The notes: generated from the sequence alone by a model not told the origin. A stretch of 64,000 nt of DNA from Micromonospora trifolii (GCF_022229005.1 NZ_JAKKFD010000005.1:1-64000), one strand, 5' to 3'; positions 1-9,636 are shown, counted from the first letter of the stretch. A program made the numbers and translations.

Positions 1-60
1 CGAGCCCAACGGGGTGGCATCGCCTGCTGGCCGGGTCGGGTGGCGCCGCGCCGTGGAGGG

Positions 61-105
61 GCCCGGCCGGCGGGCCCGCTACTCGGGCGGGCCGCCGGCC
101 GGGCG
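61..105 (-). terminator. Terminator hairpin downstream of htpG
   Basis: An inverted repeat with a 13-bp perfect core (GCCCGGCCGGCGG and its complement) lies just past the htpG stop codon. It is a GC-rich stem without a T tract, the usual form of actinobacterial intrinsic terminators. Confidence 0.6.
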
Positions 106-110
106 TACGC

Positions 111-2027
111 CTACAGGGTGCGCGCCAGCCGGTCGGCGAGCGTCCGGGTGAAGCGGGCCGGGTCGGTCAGCTCACCGCCCTCGGCGAGCACCGCCAGGCC
201 GTGGAGCAGCTCGGCGGTCTCGGTCAGGGCGGCCGGGTCGCTGCCCTGCTCGTGGGCCTTGCGCAGCCCGGACACCAGCGGGTGACCGGGGTTGATCTCC
301 AGGATCCGCTTGGTCGTGGGGATCTCGTGCCCCATCGCCCGGTACATCTTCTCCAGGGTCGGGGTGAGGTCGTGGGCGTCGCCGACGACGCAGGCCGGTG
401 AGGTGGTCAGCCGCGACGACAGGCGGACCTCCCGGACGCTGTCCGTGAGAGTGGTCCCCAGCCAGTCGAGCAGCCCGGCGAACTCCTGTCGCTGCTGCTC
501 GCGCTCGGCCTCGGCCTGCTGCTTCTCCTCGTCGGTGTCCAGGTCGATCTCGCCCTTGGCGATCGAGCGCAGTGGCCGGCCGTCGTACGTGCCGACCCGC
601 TCGACCCACACCTCGTCGACCTGGTCGGTGAGGAGCAGCACCTCGTGCCCCTTGGCCCGGAACGCCTCCAGGTGCGGAGAGTTCTCGATGGCGGCCCGGG
701 ACTCGCCGGTGGCGTACCAGATGTCGCTCTGGCCGTCCTTCATCCGCGACACGTAGCCGGCCAGGTCGGTGGGCTCGGCCGGGTCGTTGGTGGAGGCCAC
801 CGACAGGATGTCCAGCAGGGTGTCCCGGTTGTCGGTGTCGTCGATCAGCCCTTCCTTGACCACCGCGCCGAACTCGGTCCAGAAGGTGCGGTAACGCTCG
901 GCGTGGTTGGCCTTGAGGTCCTTGACCGTGGCGAGGACCTTCTTGACCAGGCGGCGGCGGACGATCTGGATCTGCCGGTCCTGCTGGAGGATCTCCCGGG
1001 AGATGTTCAGCGACAGGTCGTGCGCGTCGACCACGCCCTTGACGAAGCGCAGATAGGTCGGGACCAGCGCCTCGCAGTCGTCCATGATGAAGACGCGCTT
1101 GACGTAGAGCTGGACGCCACGGCGGCCCTGCGGGGAGAACAGGTCCAGTGGGGCGTGGCTGGGCAGGAAGAGCAGCGCCTCGTACTCGAAGGTGCCCTCG
1201 CCCTTCATGTGCACGACCTCGAGCGGGTCGGCCCAGTCGTGGCTGACGTGCTTGTAGAACTCGTTGTACCCGGCGGCGTCGACCTCGTCGCGGGGCCGCG
1301 CCCAGAGCGCCTTCATCGAGTTGAGGGTCTGCACCTCGCGGGTGGCGGCCTCACCGTCGGCGCCGGGGCGTTCGACGCTCATCCGGATCGGCCAGGCGAT
1401 GAAGTCGGAGTAGCGCTTGACGATCTCGCGGACGGTCCACTCGGCGGTGTAGTCGTGCAGGTTGTCCTCGGTGTCTGCCGGCTTGAGGTGCAGCGTCACG
1501 GTGGTGCCCTGCGGCGCCTCGTCGACCGCCTCGATCGAGTAGGTGCCCTCGCCGGTGGACTCCCAGCGGGTGGCGCCGGTCTCGCCGGCCTTGCGGGTCA
1601 GCAGGGTGACCCGGTCGGCGACCATGAACGCGGCGTAGAAGCCGACGCCGAACTGACCGATGAGGTCCTGCTTGGCGTGGGCGTCGGCGGACTCGCGCAG
1701 GTGGCGCAGCAGCTCGGCGGTGCCCGACTTGGCGATCGTGCCGATCAGCTGGACGACCTCGTCGCGGGTCATCCCGATGCCGTTGTCGCGCACGGTGAGG
1801 GTGCGGGCGTCGCTGTCGATCTCCAGGGCGACGTGCAGGTCGTCGGTGTCGGCGACGAGGTCCTTGTCGACGAGGGTGGCCAGCCGGAGCTTGTCCAGTG
1901 CGTCGGACGCGTTCGAGATGAGTTCCCGCAGGAAGACGTCCTTGTTCGAATAGATCGAGTGGACCACCAACTGGAGGAGCTGACGCGCCTCGGCCTGGAA
2001 TTCCAACGTTTCGGCCTGGTTGCTCAC
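111..2027 (-). CDS. htpG: Molecular chaperone HtpG (Hsp90 family)
   Basis: Cytosolic ATP-dependent Hsp90 chaperone of about 638 residues, the normal length for bacterial HtpG. The N-terminal GHKL ATPase is intact: the ELISNASDALDKLR helix carries the catalytic Glu35 and Asn39, followed by DNGIGM near residue 80 and GQFGVGFYAAFMVAD near 125. Middle and C-terminal dimerisation domains follow. I place the start at GTG 2027, because GGGAGA lies just upstream and the protein then begins MSNQAETLEFQAEARQ like other HtpGs; an in-frame ATG at 2039 is the alternative and lacks a Shine-Dalgarno sequence. It is divergent from the SDR gene. I saw no CIRCE or HAIR heat-shock operator in the 150-bp intergenic region. 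Confidence 0.97.
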   Translation of the reverse strand: MSNQAETLEFQAEARQLLQLVVHSIYSNKDVFLRELISNASDALDKLRLATLVDKDLVADTDDLHVALEIDSDARTLTVRDNGIGMTRDEVVQLIGTIAKSGTAELLRHLRESADAHAKQDLIGQFGVGFYAAFMVADRVTLLTRKAGETGATRWESTGEGTYSIEAVDEAPQGTTVTLHLKPADTEDNLHDYTAEWTVREIVKRYSDFIAWPIRMSVERPGADGEAATREVQTLNSMKALWARPRDEVDAAGYNEFYKHVSHDWADPLEVVHMKGEGTFEYEALLFLPSHAPLDLFSPQGRRGVQLYVKRVFIMDDCEALVPTYLRFVKGVVDAHDLSLNISREILQQDRQIQIVRRRLVKKVLATVKDLKANHAERYRTFWTEFGAVVKEGLIDDTDNRDTLLDILSVASTNDPAEPTDLAGYVSRMKDGQSDIWYATGESRAAIENSPHLEAFRAKGHEVLLLTDQVDEVWVERVGTYDGRPLRSIAKGEIDLDTDEEKQQAEAEREQQRQEFAGLLDWLGTTLTDSVREVRLSSRLTTSPACVVGDAHDLTPTLEKMYRAMGHEIPTTKRILEINPGHPLVSGLRKAHEQGSDPAALTETAELLHGLAVLAEGGELTDPARFTRTLADRLARTL

Positions 2028-2189
2028 ACCGTCTCCCATCTCGGCTCGTGCGAAGGTTCGCGGAAAGGATACGAGTCGTCACCGGTCGGGGTGTGGGCGC
2101 GTCCGGGTCGTATTCCCGATCCGGTCGGTCCGCCCACGTGACATAGCTGACTTTGCCTAACAGAAGTCAGGTCGGATAGCGTGACGGCC

Positions 2190-2888
2190 ATGAAGATCGC
2201 TGGAAGCACCGCCCTCGTCACCGGCGCCAACCGTGGCCTCGGCCGGCACCTGGCCGCCGAACTCCTCGCCCGGGGCGCCACCGTCTACGCCGGCGCCCGC
2301 AACCCCGACAGCGTCGACCTACCCGGCGTGACGCCGGTCCGCCTCGACATCACCGACCCCGCCTCGGTGGCCGCCGCCGCCGAGCTGGCCGGCGGCGTGA
2401 ACCTGCTGATCAACAACGCGGGCATCGACACGCGGACCGACCTCCTCGACGGCGACCTGGACCTCGTCCGGCTGGAGTTGGAGACCCACTACATCGGCAC
2501 CCTGTCGACGATCCGGGCGTTCGCGCCGGTCATCGCCGGCAACGGCGGCGGAACGATCCTCAACGTGCTCTCCGTGCTGTCCTGGTTCGGCTCCCCCACC
2601 CACGCGGCCTACAGCGCCGCCAAGTCCGCCGAGTGGGCGATGACCAACGTGCTGCGCGTCCAACTGGCCGACCGGGGCGTCCGGGTCGCCGGCCTGCACG
2701 TCGGCTACCTGGACACCGACATGGCCGCAGACATCACCGGCCCGAAGTCCGACCCGGCGGCGGTCGCCCGGATCGGCGTGGACGGCATCGAGGCCGACGC
2801 GTACGAGATCCTCGCCGACGACCTCAGCCGCCAGGTGCAGGCCGGGCTGGCCGGCGGCGTCGCCGCGCTCTACCCGCAGCTCCCCTGA
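2190..2888 (+). CDS. Short-chain dehydrogenase/reductase
   Basis: NAD(P)-dependent oxidoreductase of the classical SDR fold, 232 residues, substrate unknown. The Rossmann motif TGANRGLG is at residues 11-18, NNAG at about 75-78, and the catalytic triad is represented by Ser128 or Ser131, Tyr141 and Lys145 (YSAAK). I chose ATG 2190; GTG 2181 is in frame and equally possible. Neither start has a Shine-Dalgarno sequence, and a GATAGC hexamer lies about 10 bp before the ATG, so a leaderless transcript is plausible. It ends convergently with the M28 peptidase, with a shared hairpin between them. It probably acts alone on a small carbonyl or alcohol. Confidence 0.9.
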   Translation: MKIAGSTALVTGANRGLGRHLAAELLARGATVYAGARNPDSVDLPGVTPVRLDITDPASVAAAAELAGGVNLLINNAGIDTRTDLLDGDLDLVRLELETHYIGTLSTIRAFAPVIAGNGGGTILNVLSVLSWFGSPTHAAYSAAKSAEWAMTNVLRVQLADRGVRVAGLHVGYLDTDMAADITGPKSDPAAVARIGVDGIEADAYEILADDLSRQVQAGLAGGVAALYPQLP

Positions 2889-2901
2889 CCCACGACGCGA
2901 C

Positions 2902-2933
2902 GGGCCGCCACCGGGAAGAACCGGTGGCGGCCC
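2902..2933. terminator. Bidirectional terminator hairpin
   Basis: A perfect 13-bp stem (GGGCCGCCACCGG with its complement) and a 6-nt loop, followed on the plus strand by TTT. It sits between two convergent genes and can serve both. Confidence 0.85.
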
Positions 2934-2949
2934 TTTGTCGGGTACGCGG

Positions 2950-4404
2950 TCAGCTCGCCTGCAACGTCACGTCGTCGATCACGAAGGTGGTCTGCAACGA
3001 CGAGTCCTCGGTGCCGGTGAACCGCAGCGTGACCGTCTGCCCGGCGAACGCGGCCGCGTTGAGGCTGCGCTGCACGTAACCGGTAGCGGCGTTGAGATTC
3101 GAGTACGTCGCCAGCGTTGTCGAACCCGCCTGCACGGTGAGCCGGTCGTACGCCGTGGAGCTGGTGGTCTCGGCGGTGTCGATGTGCAGCCAGAACGACA
3201 GCGTGTACGTGGAACAGCCGGCGGGCAGTGTCACCGACTGCGACAGACTCTCGGTGCGGGTGCTGCCGTATCCGTTGAGCCACGCCTTGTACGACCCGGT
3301 CCGGGCCGGCTGGCCGCTGGCGTTGGTGATCACACCGGAGGACGCGGTCCACGGCGTGCTGCCGCTCTCGAAGCCACCGTTTCCGACCACCTGACCGCCG
3401 GTGCAGGTCGGGGTGCCGCCGCCCACGGCGAGCTGCCACAGTGCGTACGCGACGCCGTCGGCCGCCCGGTTCAGCACTGTGGCGCTGACGTTGGCGGTGG
3501 TGTCGCAGGACCGGTGGTAGCAGGGGTCGTACGCGGAGTTGGCGGTGCCGCCCCACTTGGCCGCCTGGGCGCTGGTCTTGCGGGCGCTGGCGCCGGCGGC
3601 GTAACCCGAGGTGGGGATGCCTGCCTGCTGGAAGTAGTAGTCGTCGGAGCGGCCCTGGCCCTCGACGTTCTCCTCCGGTTGCAGGCCCAACGAGTCCCAG
3701 TACGCCTTCAGCGGCGCCGCAGTGGTCGAGCTGACCCGGTTGATGAAGTAGCCGCCGTTTGTCGAGCCGACCATGTCGAAGTTGTAGTAGCCCTTGATGT
3801 AGCCGCGCTGGGTGGCGCTGAGCGAGTTGACGTAGAACCGGGAGCCGTTGAGCCCCTGCTCCTCGTCGGTCCACCAGGCGAACCGCACCCGTTTGGTCAC
3901 TGTCGGGTTCTGCGCGGCCAGGACCAACGCGTTCTCCAGCAGGGTCGACGAGCCGGTGGCGTTGTCGTTGATGCCCGGACCGGCCGAGACGCCGTCCAGG
4001 TGCGCGCCGAACATGACCACCTGGTCCGCCGGGCCGCCGGGCCACTCGGCGATGAGGTTGTTCGAGGGGTACCGGCAACTGGAGCAGTACTGCTCGCTGA
4101 CCGTGTAGCCGGCCGACTGGAGCCTGGTCTTGACGTAGTTGAGTGAGGCGGTGTAGCCGGCCGAGCCGGCCCGTCGGTTGCCACCGTTGCTGGTGGCGAT
4201 GGCGTTGAACTGGGTCAGGTGCGCCTGGACGTTGGTGATGGAGATGTCCGGCGCGGCCAACGCGGCGGCGGCCGCGGCGATCGGCCGGGTCACCGCCGTC
4301 GTCGTGGTCGAAGGTGACGCGGTCGCCGGCTGGGTGGCCAGCGTCACCGTCATCCCGGCGAACACGGCAAGCGCGATTCCCGCGCTCAGCGTTCTGCCTC
4401 TCAT
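2950..4404 (-). CDS. Secreted M28 family aminopeptidase
   Basis: Extracellular di-zinc aminopeptidase of 484 residues, similar in plan to the Streptomyces griseus aminopeptidase. A signal peptide ([20 protein letters not shown]) leads into the peptidase domain with zinc and catalytic residues in the expected places: His135 and Asp147 (GAHLDG, GPGINDN), Glu181-Glu182 (WWTDEEQG), Asp210 (YYNFDMVGS) and a late His in YHRSCD. A beta-rich C-terminal domain of about 140 residues follows, likely substrate or cell-wall binding. The start at ATG 4404 has GAGGAG upstream; an in-frame upstream start at 4440 would spoil the signal peptide. It is a single-gene unit. Its upstream region contains a TATCTGTAA motif that is also seen before the ThuA-ricin gene. 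Confidence 0.93.
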   Translation of the reverse strand: MRGRTLSAGIALAVFAGMTVTLATQPATASPSTTTTAVTRPIAAAAAALAAPDISITNVQAHLTQFNAIATSNGGNRRAGSAGYTASLNYVKTRLQSAGYTVSEQYCSSCRYPSNNLIAEWPGGPADQVVMFGAHLDGVSAGPGINDNATGSSTLLENALVLAAQNPTVTKRVRFAWWTDEEQGLNGSRFYVNSLSATQRGYIKGYYNFDMVGSTNGGYFINRVSSTTAAPLKAYWDSLGLQPEENVEGQGRSDDYYFQQAGIPTSGYAAGASARKTSAQAAKWGGTANSAYDPCYHRSCDTTANVSATVLNRAADGVAYALWQLAVGGGTPTCTGGQVVGNGGFESGSTPWTASSGVITNASGQPARTGSYKAWLNGYGSTRTESLSQSVTLPAGCSTYTLSFWLHIDTAETTSSTAYDRLTVQAGSTTLATYSNLNAATGYVQRSLNAAAFAGQTVTLRFTGTEDSSLQTTFVIDDVTLQAS

Positions 4405-4606
4405 GGGGGCTCCTCGGGGTTGGAGAGATACCCGAGACACTTACAGATATCTATTTATTGAGCATCGGTCGTTCGTCCCGAACCGCCGCCGCTTCGACGA
4501 TGGGTACCGGCGTCGGCACAGGTGAGTAGAGGTGTCAGGATGGGTAGGTAACGCGGCAGGGGTCGTCGGGCCCGGAACGGGGGCTTGCGATGGGGTCGGA
4601 TCGAGC

Positions 4607-7384
4607 GTGACACGACCCAGTACTGACCTGTTCCTCGGCGGCGGCGACACCGGGCGGTTGATGGCACGACTGGACTGGGCCGGCACTCCGCTCGGCCCGG
4701 TCGGCGAGTGGCCACAGAGCCTGCGCGCCGCCGTCCGGATGGTGCTCTCCTCCCGCTATCCCATGCTGCTGCTCTGGGGTGAGAGCTACTCCCAGCTCTA
4801 CAACGACGCGTACTCCGCGCTGATCGGCGACAAGCACCCCGACGCGCTCGGCGACGACGTACGGGTGACGCTGGCCGAGGGCTGGAACGTGCTCGCCCCG
4901 CTGATCGAGGAGGCCATGGCGACCGGCGTGGCCAGCTGGGTCCCCGCGCTGCAACTGCTGCTGGAGCGGGCCGGCTACCGCGAGGAGGCGTACTTCAGCG
5001 TCTCGCACGCCCCGGCCCGCGACGACGACGGCCGCACCGTCGGCGTACTGACAGTGTGCAGCGAGGTCACCCAGCAGGTGGTCGGCGAACGCCGGTTGCG
5101 TCTCCTGCGCGACCTGTCAGTGCTCGGCGACGGGCGCACTGTCGACGTGGACGCCACCGGCGCCCGGCTGATCGACGTGATCGACGGCCACCCCCTGGAC
5201 GTCCCGTTCGCCGCCATCTACCTGCGCGACGGCACCGCGCTACGCCGGGTCGCCTGCACCGGCGGCGACCACTGGCACGCCGTGGCCCTGCCGGACGCCG
5301 TCGAGCTGACCGACCCGGGCCCACCCGCGTACGCCTGGGGGCTGGCGGACGCCGCCGAGGGCCGGGCGACACCGGTGACCGACGTCGCCGACCGGCTGCC
5401 ACTGCCCGCCGGCCCGTGGAACGACCCGGTCCGCACCGCGCTGGCGCTGCCGCTGCCCTCCGCCGACGAGGATCAGCCGATCGGCGTCCTGCTCGCCGGG
5501 GTCAGCCCCAGCCGAGGGCTCGACGAGGCGTACCGCTCCTTCCACCAACTGCTCGCCCAGCAGATCTCCGTGGCGTTGCGAAACGCCCAGGAGTACGAGG
5601 AGGAGCGGCGCCGGGTCGAGGCGATGGCGGAACTGGACCGGGTCAAGACCGACTTCTTCGCCAACGTCAGCCACGAGTTCCGTACCCCGCTGACCCTCAT
5701 CCTCGGCCCGCTGACCGACGCGCTCACCGACGCCACAGCGCCGTTGGCGGCGGTGCAGCGGGAGCGGGTGGAGACCGGCTGGCGTAACGCCACTCGGCTG
5801 TTGACGCTGGTCAACAGCCTGCTCACCTTCTCCAGCCTGGAGGCCGGGCGGGCGCGCAGCGACGCCCGGGTGGTCGACCTGGCCGCGCTGACCGCCGAGC
5901 TCGCCGGAGTGTTCCGGGCCGCCGTCGAGCGGGCCGGGCTGACCCTCGAGGTGAGCTGCCCACCGCTGCCCCGGCCGGTCGCTGTCGACCCGGTCAACTG
6001 GGAACGCATCGTCACGAACCTGCTCTCCAACGCGCTGAAGTACACGTTCATCGGCCGCATCCGGGTGACTCTCGACGCCGACGACGAGGAGGTGCGCCTC
6101 ACCGTCGCGGACACCGGCATCGGCATCGCGGAACGGGACCTGCCAAAACTCTTCGAACGCTTCCACCGGGTGCGGGGCGCCCGCTCGCGCAGCCACGAGG
6201 GGACCGGCATCGGCCTGGCCCTGGTGCACGAGTTGGCCCGGCTGGAGGGCGGCGACGTGCGGGTGACCAGCCAGGTGGGCGTCGGCAGCAGGTTCACAGT
6301 GACGCTGCCCTGGTCGGCGGCGCACCGCACCGCGGTCACCGGGCCGGCGGTGGACGCACGGGGCGACGCCGCCCGCGCCGCCGTCGAGGAGGCGATGGGC
6401 TGGCTCACCGAACCGGACGACGCGCTGACCGAGCCCGATCCCGCGTCCGGGCCGGCCACTGACGAACTGGCAGGGGCCCGGATCCTGCTCGCCGACGACA
6501 ACGCCGACATGCGGGCGTACCTCACCCGGCTGCTCACCGGGCAGGGCTGGCGGGTGCGGGCCGTCACCGACGGCCGGCAGGCCCTCGACGAGATCCACCG
6601 CGACCTGCCCGACCTGGTCCTGACCGACGTGATGATGCCGGTGCTGGACGGCTTCGACCTGGTGCGCCGGCTACGCGCCGACCCGGCGACCCGGACGCTG
6701 CCGGTGCTGGTGCTCTCCGCCCGCGCCGGTGGGGAGGCCAGCGTGGAGGGCCTGAGCCTGGGCGCCGACGACTACCTGGTCAAACCCTTCGCCGCGGCCG
6801 AGTTGATCGCCCGGATCCGGGCCAGCATCCGCCGGGCCCGCGACCGTGCCCCGGCCGCGGCCGTGGCGGGCGACCCGGCGACGGTGGCGACCCCGACTCC
6901 CTCGGCTCGACCCGCCCCGGTCGGCCCCGGCACGCCGGCCCCGGCGGCCGAACCTGTCCGCGACGCGTCAGTGCTCGGGCAGGCGCCGGCCGACCCGGAC
7001 GGGTTGGGCGACGTTCTGGACGTCGGATGGACGTACCCGTCCGCGCCCACCTCCGCCGCCGCGATGCGTCGGGACGTCCGGGGCGCGCTGGACGACCTGG
7101 ACGTCGACCCGGACGTGCTGGAAGATCTCCTGCTCGCCGCCTCGGAGGCCATGAACAACGCTGTCGAGCACGCGCAGCGGCCCAGTCGTCCGGAGGTACG
7201 GGTGCGCGTGCAGGTCGGTGGCGGGCTGAGCCGGATCTCGGTACGGGACTTCGGCACCTGGCGGGACCGCCGGCCGGCGATGGACCGGGGACGCGGCGCG
7301 CTGCTGATGAACGCCTACGGCGACGTGTCGCTGGTCTCCACCGCCGAGGGGACGACGGTGACCATCGAGCGTCGACTGGCCTGA
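4607..7384 (+). CDS. Hybrid sensor histidine kinase / response regulator with RsbW-like C-terminal ATPase
   Basis: Multidomain signalling protein of about 925 residues. Order: PAS-like domain (residues 1-130, beginning DLFLGGGDTGRLM), GAF domain (about 150-320), HisKA with phosphoacceptor His in VSHEFRTPLTL (about 354), HATPase with NLLSNALKYTF (about 470) and GTGIGLALVHEL, receiver domain from ILLADDN (about 625) with phosphorylated Asp in VLTDVMMPVLDG (about 673) and the KPF lysine, a Pro/Ala linker, then a second ATPase of the anti-sigma (SpoIIAB/RsbW) type with ASEAMNNAVEHA (about 845). No transmembrane segment is evident, so it is probably cytosolic. Start chosen at GTG 4607 because the family begins MTRPSTDLFLGGGD; an upstream GTG at 4532 is in frame. 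The gene is monocistronic. Confidence 0.93.
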   Translation: MTRPSTDLFLGGGDTGRLMARLDWAGTPLGPVGEWPQSLRAAVRMVLSSRYPMLLLWGESYSQLYNDAYSALIGDKHPDALGDDVRVTLAEGWNVLAPLIEEAMATGVASWVPALQLLLERAGYREEAYFSVSHAPARDDDGRTVGVLTVCSEVTQQVVGERRLRLLRDLSVLGDGRTVDVDATGARLIDVIDGHPLDVPFAAIYLRDGTALRRVACTGGDHWHAVALPDAVELTDPGPPAYAWGLADAAEGRATPVTDVADRLPLPAGPWNDPVRTALALPLPSADEDQPIGVLLAGVSPSRGLDEAYRSFHQLLAQQISVALRNAQEYEEERRRVEAMAELDRVKTDFFANVSHEFRTPLTLILGPLTDALTDATAPLAAVQRERVETGWRNATRLLTLVNSLLTFSSLEAGRARSDARVVDLAALTAELAGVFRAAVERAGLTLEVSCPPLPRPVAVDPVNWERIVTNLLSNALKYTFIGRIRVTLDADDEEVRLTVADTGIGIAERDLPKLFERFHRVRGARSRSHEGTGIGLALVHELARLEGGDVRVTSQVGVGSRFTVTLPWSAAHRTAVTGPAVDARGDAARAAVEEAMGWLTEPDDALTEPDPASGPATDELAGARILLADDNADMRAYLTRLLTGQGWRVRAVTDGRQALDEIHRDLPDLVLTDVMMPVLDGFDLVRRLRADPATRTLPVLVLSARAGGEASVEGLSLGADDYLVKPFAAAELIARIRASIRRARDRAPAAAVAGDPATVATPTPSARPAPVGPGTPAPAAEPVRDASVLGQAPADPDGLGDVLDVGWTYPSAPTSAAAMRRDVRGALDDLDVDPDVLEDLLLAASEAMNNAVEHAQRPSRPEVRVRVQVGGGLSRISVRDFGTWRDRRPAMDRGRGALLMNAYGDVSLVSTAEGTTVTIERRLA

Positions 7385-7398
7385 GTGCCGGCGGCGCG

Positions 7399-8157
7399 TC
7401 AGAGTCGGCGGCCGCTGCTGTCGTGGGCGATGATGCCGTCCAACCGCTCCCCCGGGGTGAGCTGCGCCGGGTCGAACCAGAAGATCAGCACCTGCTTGTC
7501 GACACTCCAGCGCGCCACTCGGGCGTCGACCTGCCGACCGTCGACCGTGCCGATGATCCGCTTGGCGGGGCCGACGAAGTAGCCGAAGGTGGGCACCGGC
7601 GCGGCAGAGCCCTCGTCGTAGCCGATCTGGTGGAAACCGGCGCTGCGGTCGCTGCCGTCGACGTCGTTGACCAGGATGTCGGTGGTCACCGAGCCGTCCG
7701 GCGCCTGGCGACCGGCGGCCAGCCCGATGGACACCTTGGGCTCACCGTCCACTGACACCCGGACGAAGTAGTAGATCCGCCGGTCGGTGCCGTGCTTCAC
7801 CCCGCTGTCCACGAACTGGCCCAGCGGCTTCGGTGGCGGCTCGTCGCGGCCCACCGTCGGCGGTGGCGTGGAGCCCAGCGACTTCTCCGCCCACGGCGAG
7901 ACACCGACCGGCGGCGGAGCGACGGCGACCGGCGGTGGGTGCCCGGTCGGCGCCGGATCGCCCGGCCCGGACGCACCGACCGCCACCACGACGACCACGG
8001 CGGCCAGGCCGGTCGCGAGCGTCGCCGCCCCGGCCCCGGCGACGCGTCGACGGGTACGCAACCGACGTCCCTCGCGCATCAAGGAGTCCAGGTCGAGCAC
8101 GGCATCGGGGCGCTCGGTCGCCCGCATCGCGTGGCGGAGCCGTTCCAGCTCACTCAT
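7399..8157 (-). CDS. Membrane-anchored probable anti-sigma factor
   Basis: 252-residue protein without an identifiable enzymatic domain. The N-terminal 40 residues are charged and cytoplasmic (MSELERLRHAMRATERPD), then one membrane helix (about 42-66, AGAATLATGLAAVVVVVAVGAS), a Pro-rich linker and an extracytoplasmic beta-rich domain. It overlaps the upstream SigE-family sigma gene by 4 bp (ATGA), so the two are translationally coupled. By position and topology it is the likely membrane partner that holds or tunes that sigma factor. This is inference from context: I see no zinc-binding anti-sigma HxxxCxxC motif. Confidence 0.8.
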   Translation of the reverse strand: MSELERLRHAMRATERPDAVLDLDSLMREGRRLRTRRRVAGAGAATLATGLAAVVVVVAVGASGPGDPAPTGHPPPVAVAPPPVGVSPWAEKSLGSTPPPTVGRDEPPPKPLGQFVDSGVKHGTDRRIYYFVRVSVDGEPKVSIGLAAGRQAPDGSVTTDILVNDVDGSDRSAGFHQIGYDEGSAAPVPTFGYFVGPAKRIIGTVDGRQVDARVARWSVDKQVLIFWFDPAQLTPGERLDGIIAHDSSGRRL

Positions 8158-8654
8158 CGACGCGCCTCCTCATCGACGGTGCGGGGCCCGGCGGTGCGCA
8201 ACTTCTCCAACGCTCGCGAGCTGGTGCTCTTGACCGTGCCGACAGACACGGAGAGTTCCCGGGCCACCTGCGCCTCCGGCAGGTCGAAGTAGTAGCGCAG
8301 GACGACGATGGCGCGCTCCCGAGGGCTGAGCGCACCGAGGATGGTGATCAACCAGCGCCGGGTGGCCACGTCGTCGGCCAGGTCGCCACGCCGCTGCTCC
8401 GGCACCTCGTCGGTGGGGTACTCCCGCATCGGCCGCCGCCACCCGTCGACCAGATGGTTGACCAGCGTGCGGCGGGCGTACCCGTAGGCGTCGTCGTCGT
8501 GGATCCGCGACCACGACGCGTAGGTGCGCACCAGGGCGGTCTGCGCGGCGTCCTCGGCCTGGTGGTGGTCACCGGTCATCAGGAACGCGGCGTGCACCAG
8601 CCGCGCGGACGCCGCCCGCGCGAACTCGACGAATTCCGCGTCACCCCGCGCCAC
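8154..8654 (-). CDS. SigE-family RNA polymerase sigma-70 factor
   Basis: ECF-type sigma factor of about 166 residues with region 2 (ARLVHAAFLMTGDHHQAEDAAQTALVR) and region 4 (LSPRERAIVVLRYYFDL...VARELSVSVGTVKSTSSRAL). It belongs to the actinobacterial SigE subfamily. The start at GTG 8654 is preceded by GGGGAGGG at good spacing; in-frame upstream starts up to 8702 lack one. It is the first gene of a two-gene unit with the membrane protein downstream. The divergent DUF3152 lipoprotein gene shares the upstream region, which has a long inverted repeat at 8698-8736 and so may be co-controlled. Confidence 0.93.
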   Translation of the reverse strand: MARGDAEFVEFARAASARLVHAAFLMTGDHHQAEDAAQTALVRTYASWSRIHDDDAYGYARRTLVNHLVDGWRRPMREYPTDEVPEQRRGDLADDVATRRWLITILGALSPRERAIVVLRYYFDLPEAQVARELSVSVGTVKSTSSRALEKLRTAGPRTVDEEARR

Positions 8655-8697
8655 CGCGAACCCTCCCCGTGCCACAGAGCTAGAGACGGGCGAGGCC

Positions 8698-8736
8698 GGC
8701 AAAAGGTTGAGCCCTGGGTCACATCAACTTTTCGCC
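8698..8736. promoter_or_regulatory. Inverted repeat between sigma operon and DUF3152 gene
   Basis: GGCAAAAGGTTGA and TCAACTTTTCGCC are near-perfect inverted arms around a 13-bp centre, placed about 45 bp before the sigma start and 57 bp before the lipoprotein start. Likely a regulator site or a pair of divergent promoter elements; which one is not decidable from sequence alone. Confidence 0.45.
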
Positions 8737-8792
8737 ACTGTCACCCGTCTTCTCCTCCGCGCCGCCGCTGAGCGACGCGCGAGGGGAGAGAC

Positions 8793-9623
8793 ATGTCGAC
8801 GAAGGTTACCCACCGCCGGGGTACCGCCCTGATGGCGTCGCTGCTGGTGGTGGAGCTGCTCACCGGATGCGGCGTGCCCGCCGCCGGGCAACCCGCCACC
8901 GACCCGGTCGCCGCCGGACCGCTGCCCAGCGGACCGGCGACACCTGCCGGTCGGCCGACCGGGGCCGCCGAGGTCCGACCCAGTTCCGCGCCCGTCATCC
9001 CGGTCAGCTACCCCGCCACCGGCGCTAACCGCTGGTCCGTGGCACCCGGCGAGACAACCCCCGGGCGCGCGACGGCCGGCCGGTTGCTGCGCTACCGGGT
9101 CGCCGTGGAGCGCGACATCCGTGGCCTGCCGGCGACAGACATCGCCACGGCGATCACCACGACCTTGAACGACCCACGCGGATGGACGGCGGGCGGGGCG
9201 TGGCGACTGCGCCGGGTCGGCGCCGGCGAGCCGACCGACTTCACCATCTACCTGGCGACCCCCGGCACCCGCGACGCCCTCTGCCAGGACGTGCCGGACG
9301 CCTACACCTCCTGCCGCAACGGTGGCCGGGTGGTGCTCAATGTGGCGCGCTGGGTCAAGGCGGTGCCGGGTTACGGCGCGAGCCTGGAGACCTACCGGCA
9401 GTACATGGTCAACCACGAGGTGGGGCACAAGCTCGGGTACGGCCACGAACGGTGCCCCGGGCGGGGCCGGTCGGCGCCGGTGATGCAGCAGCAGACGCTG
9501 GGCCTGCACGGGTGCACCGCGAACGCCTGGCCGTACCCGAAGGGCAAGGCCCGCTACAGCGGGCCGGTCGGGGCGTACGACGACGAGATCCCTCGGCGTG
9601 AGGGCGCCTATTCGGCGTCGTAA
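8793..9623 (+). CDS. DUF3152 lipoprotein, putative zinc metalloprotease fold
   Basis: 276-residue exported lipoprotein: lipobox LLTGC with Cys26, then a Pro/Ala-rich linker and a DUF3152 domain. That domain contains NHEVGHKLGYGHERC near residue 208, which has the HExxHxxxxxH pattern of metzincin-like zinc peptidases, followed by a Met-containing turn (APVMQQQT). Family members are widespread in actinobacteria and act outside the membrane, but no substrate is established as far as I know. Start ATG 8793 has GAGGGGAGAG just upstream. It is divergent from the SigE-family operon and ends against the convergent gene at 9637. Confidence 0.88.
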   Translation: MSTKVTHRRGTALMASLLVVELLTGCGVPAAGQPATDPVAAGPLPSGPATPAGRPTGAAEVRPSSAPVIPVSYPATGANRWSVAPGETTPGRATAGRLLRYRVAVERDIRGLPATDIATAITTTLNDPRGWTAGGAWRLRRVGAGEPTDFTIYLATPGTRDALCQDVPDAYTSCRNGGRVVLNVARWVKAVPGYGASLETYRQYMVNHEVGHKLGYGHERCPGRGRSAPVMQQQTLGLHGCTANAWPYPKGKARYSGPVGAYDDEIPRREGAYSAS

Positions 9624-9636
9624 GGGCGGCGTGCCC

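Noticed and set aside
2040..2180. CIRCE or HAIR heat-shock operator for htpG
   Set aside because: No CTTGAGT-type or TTAGCACTC-type inverted repeat is present.
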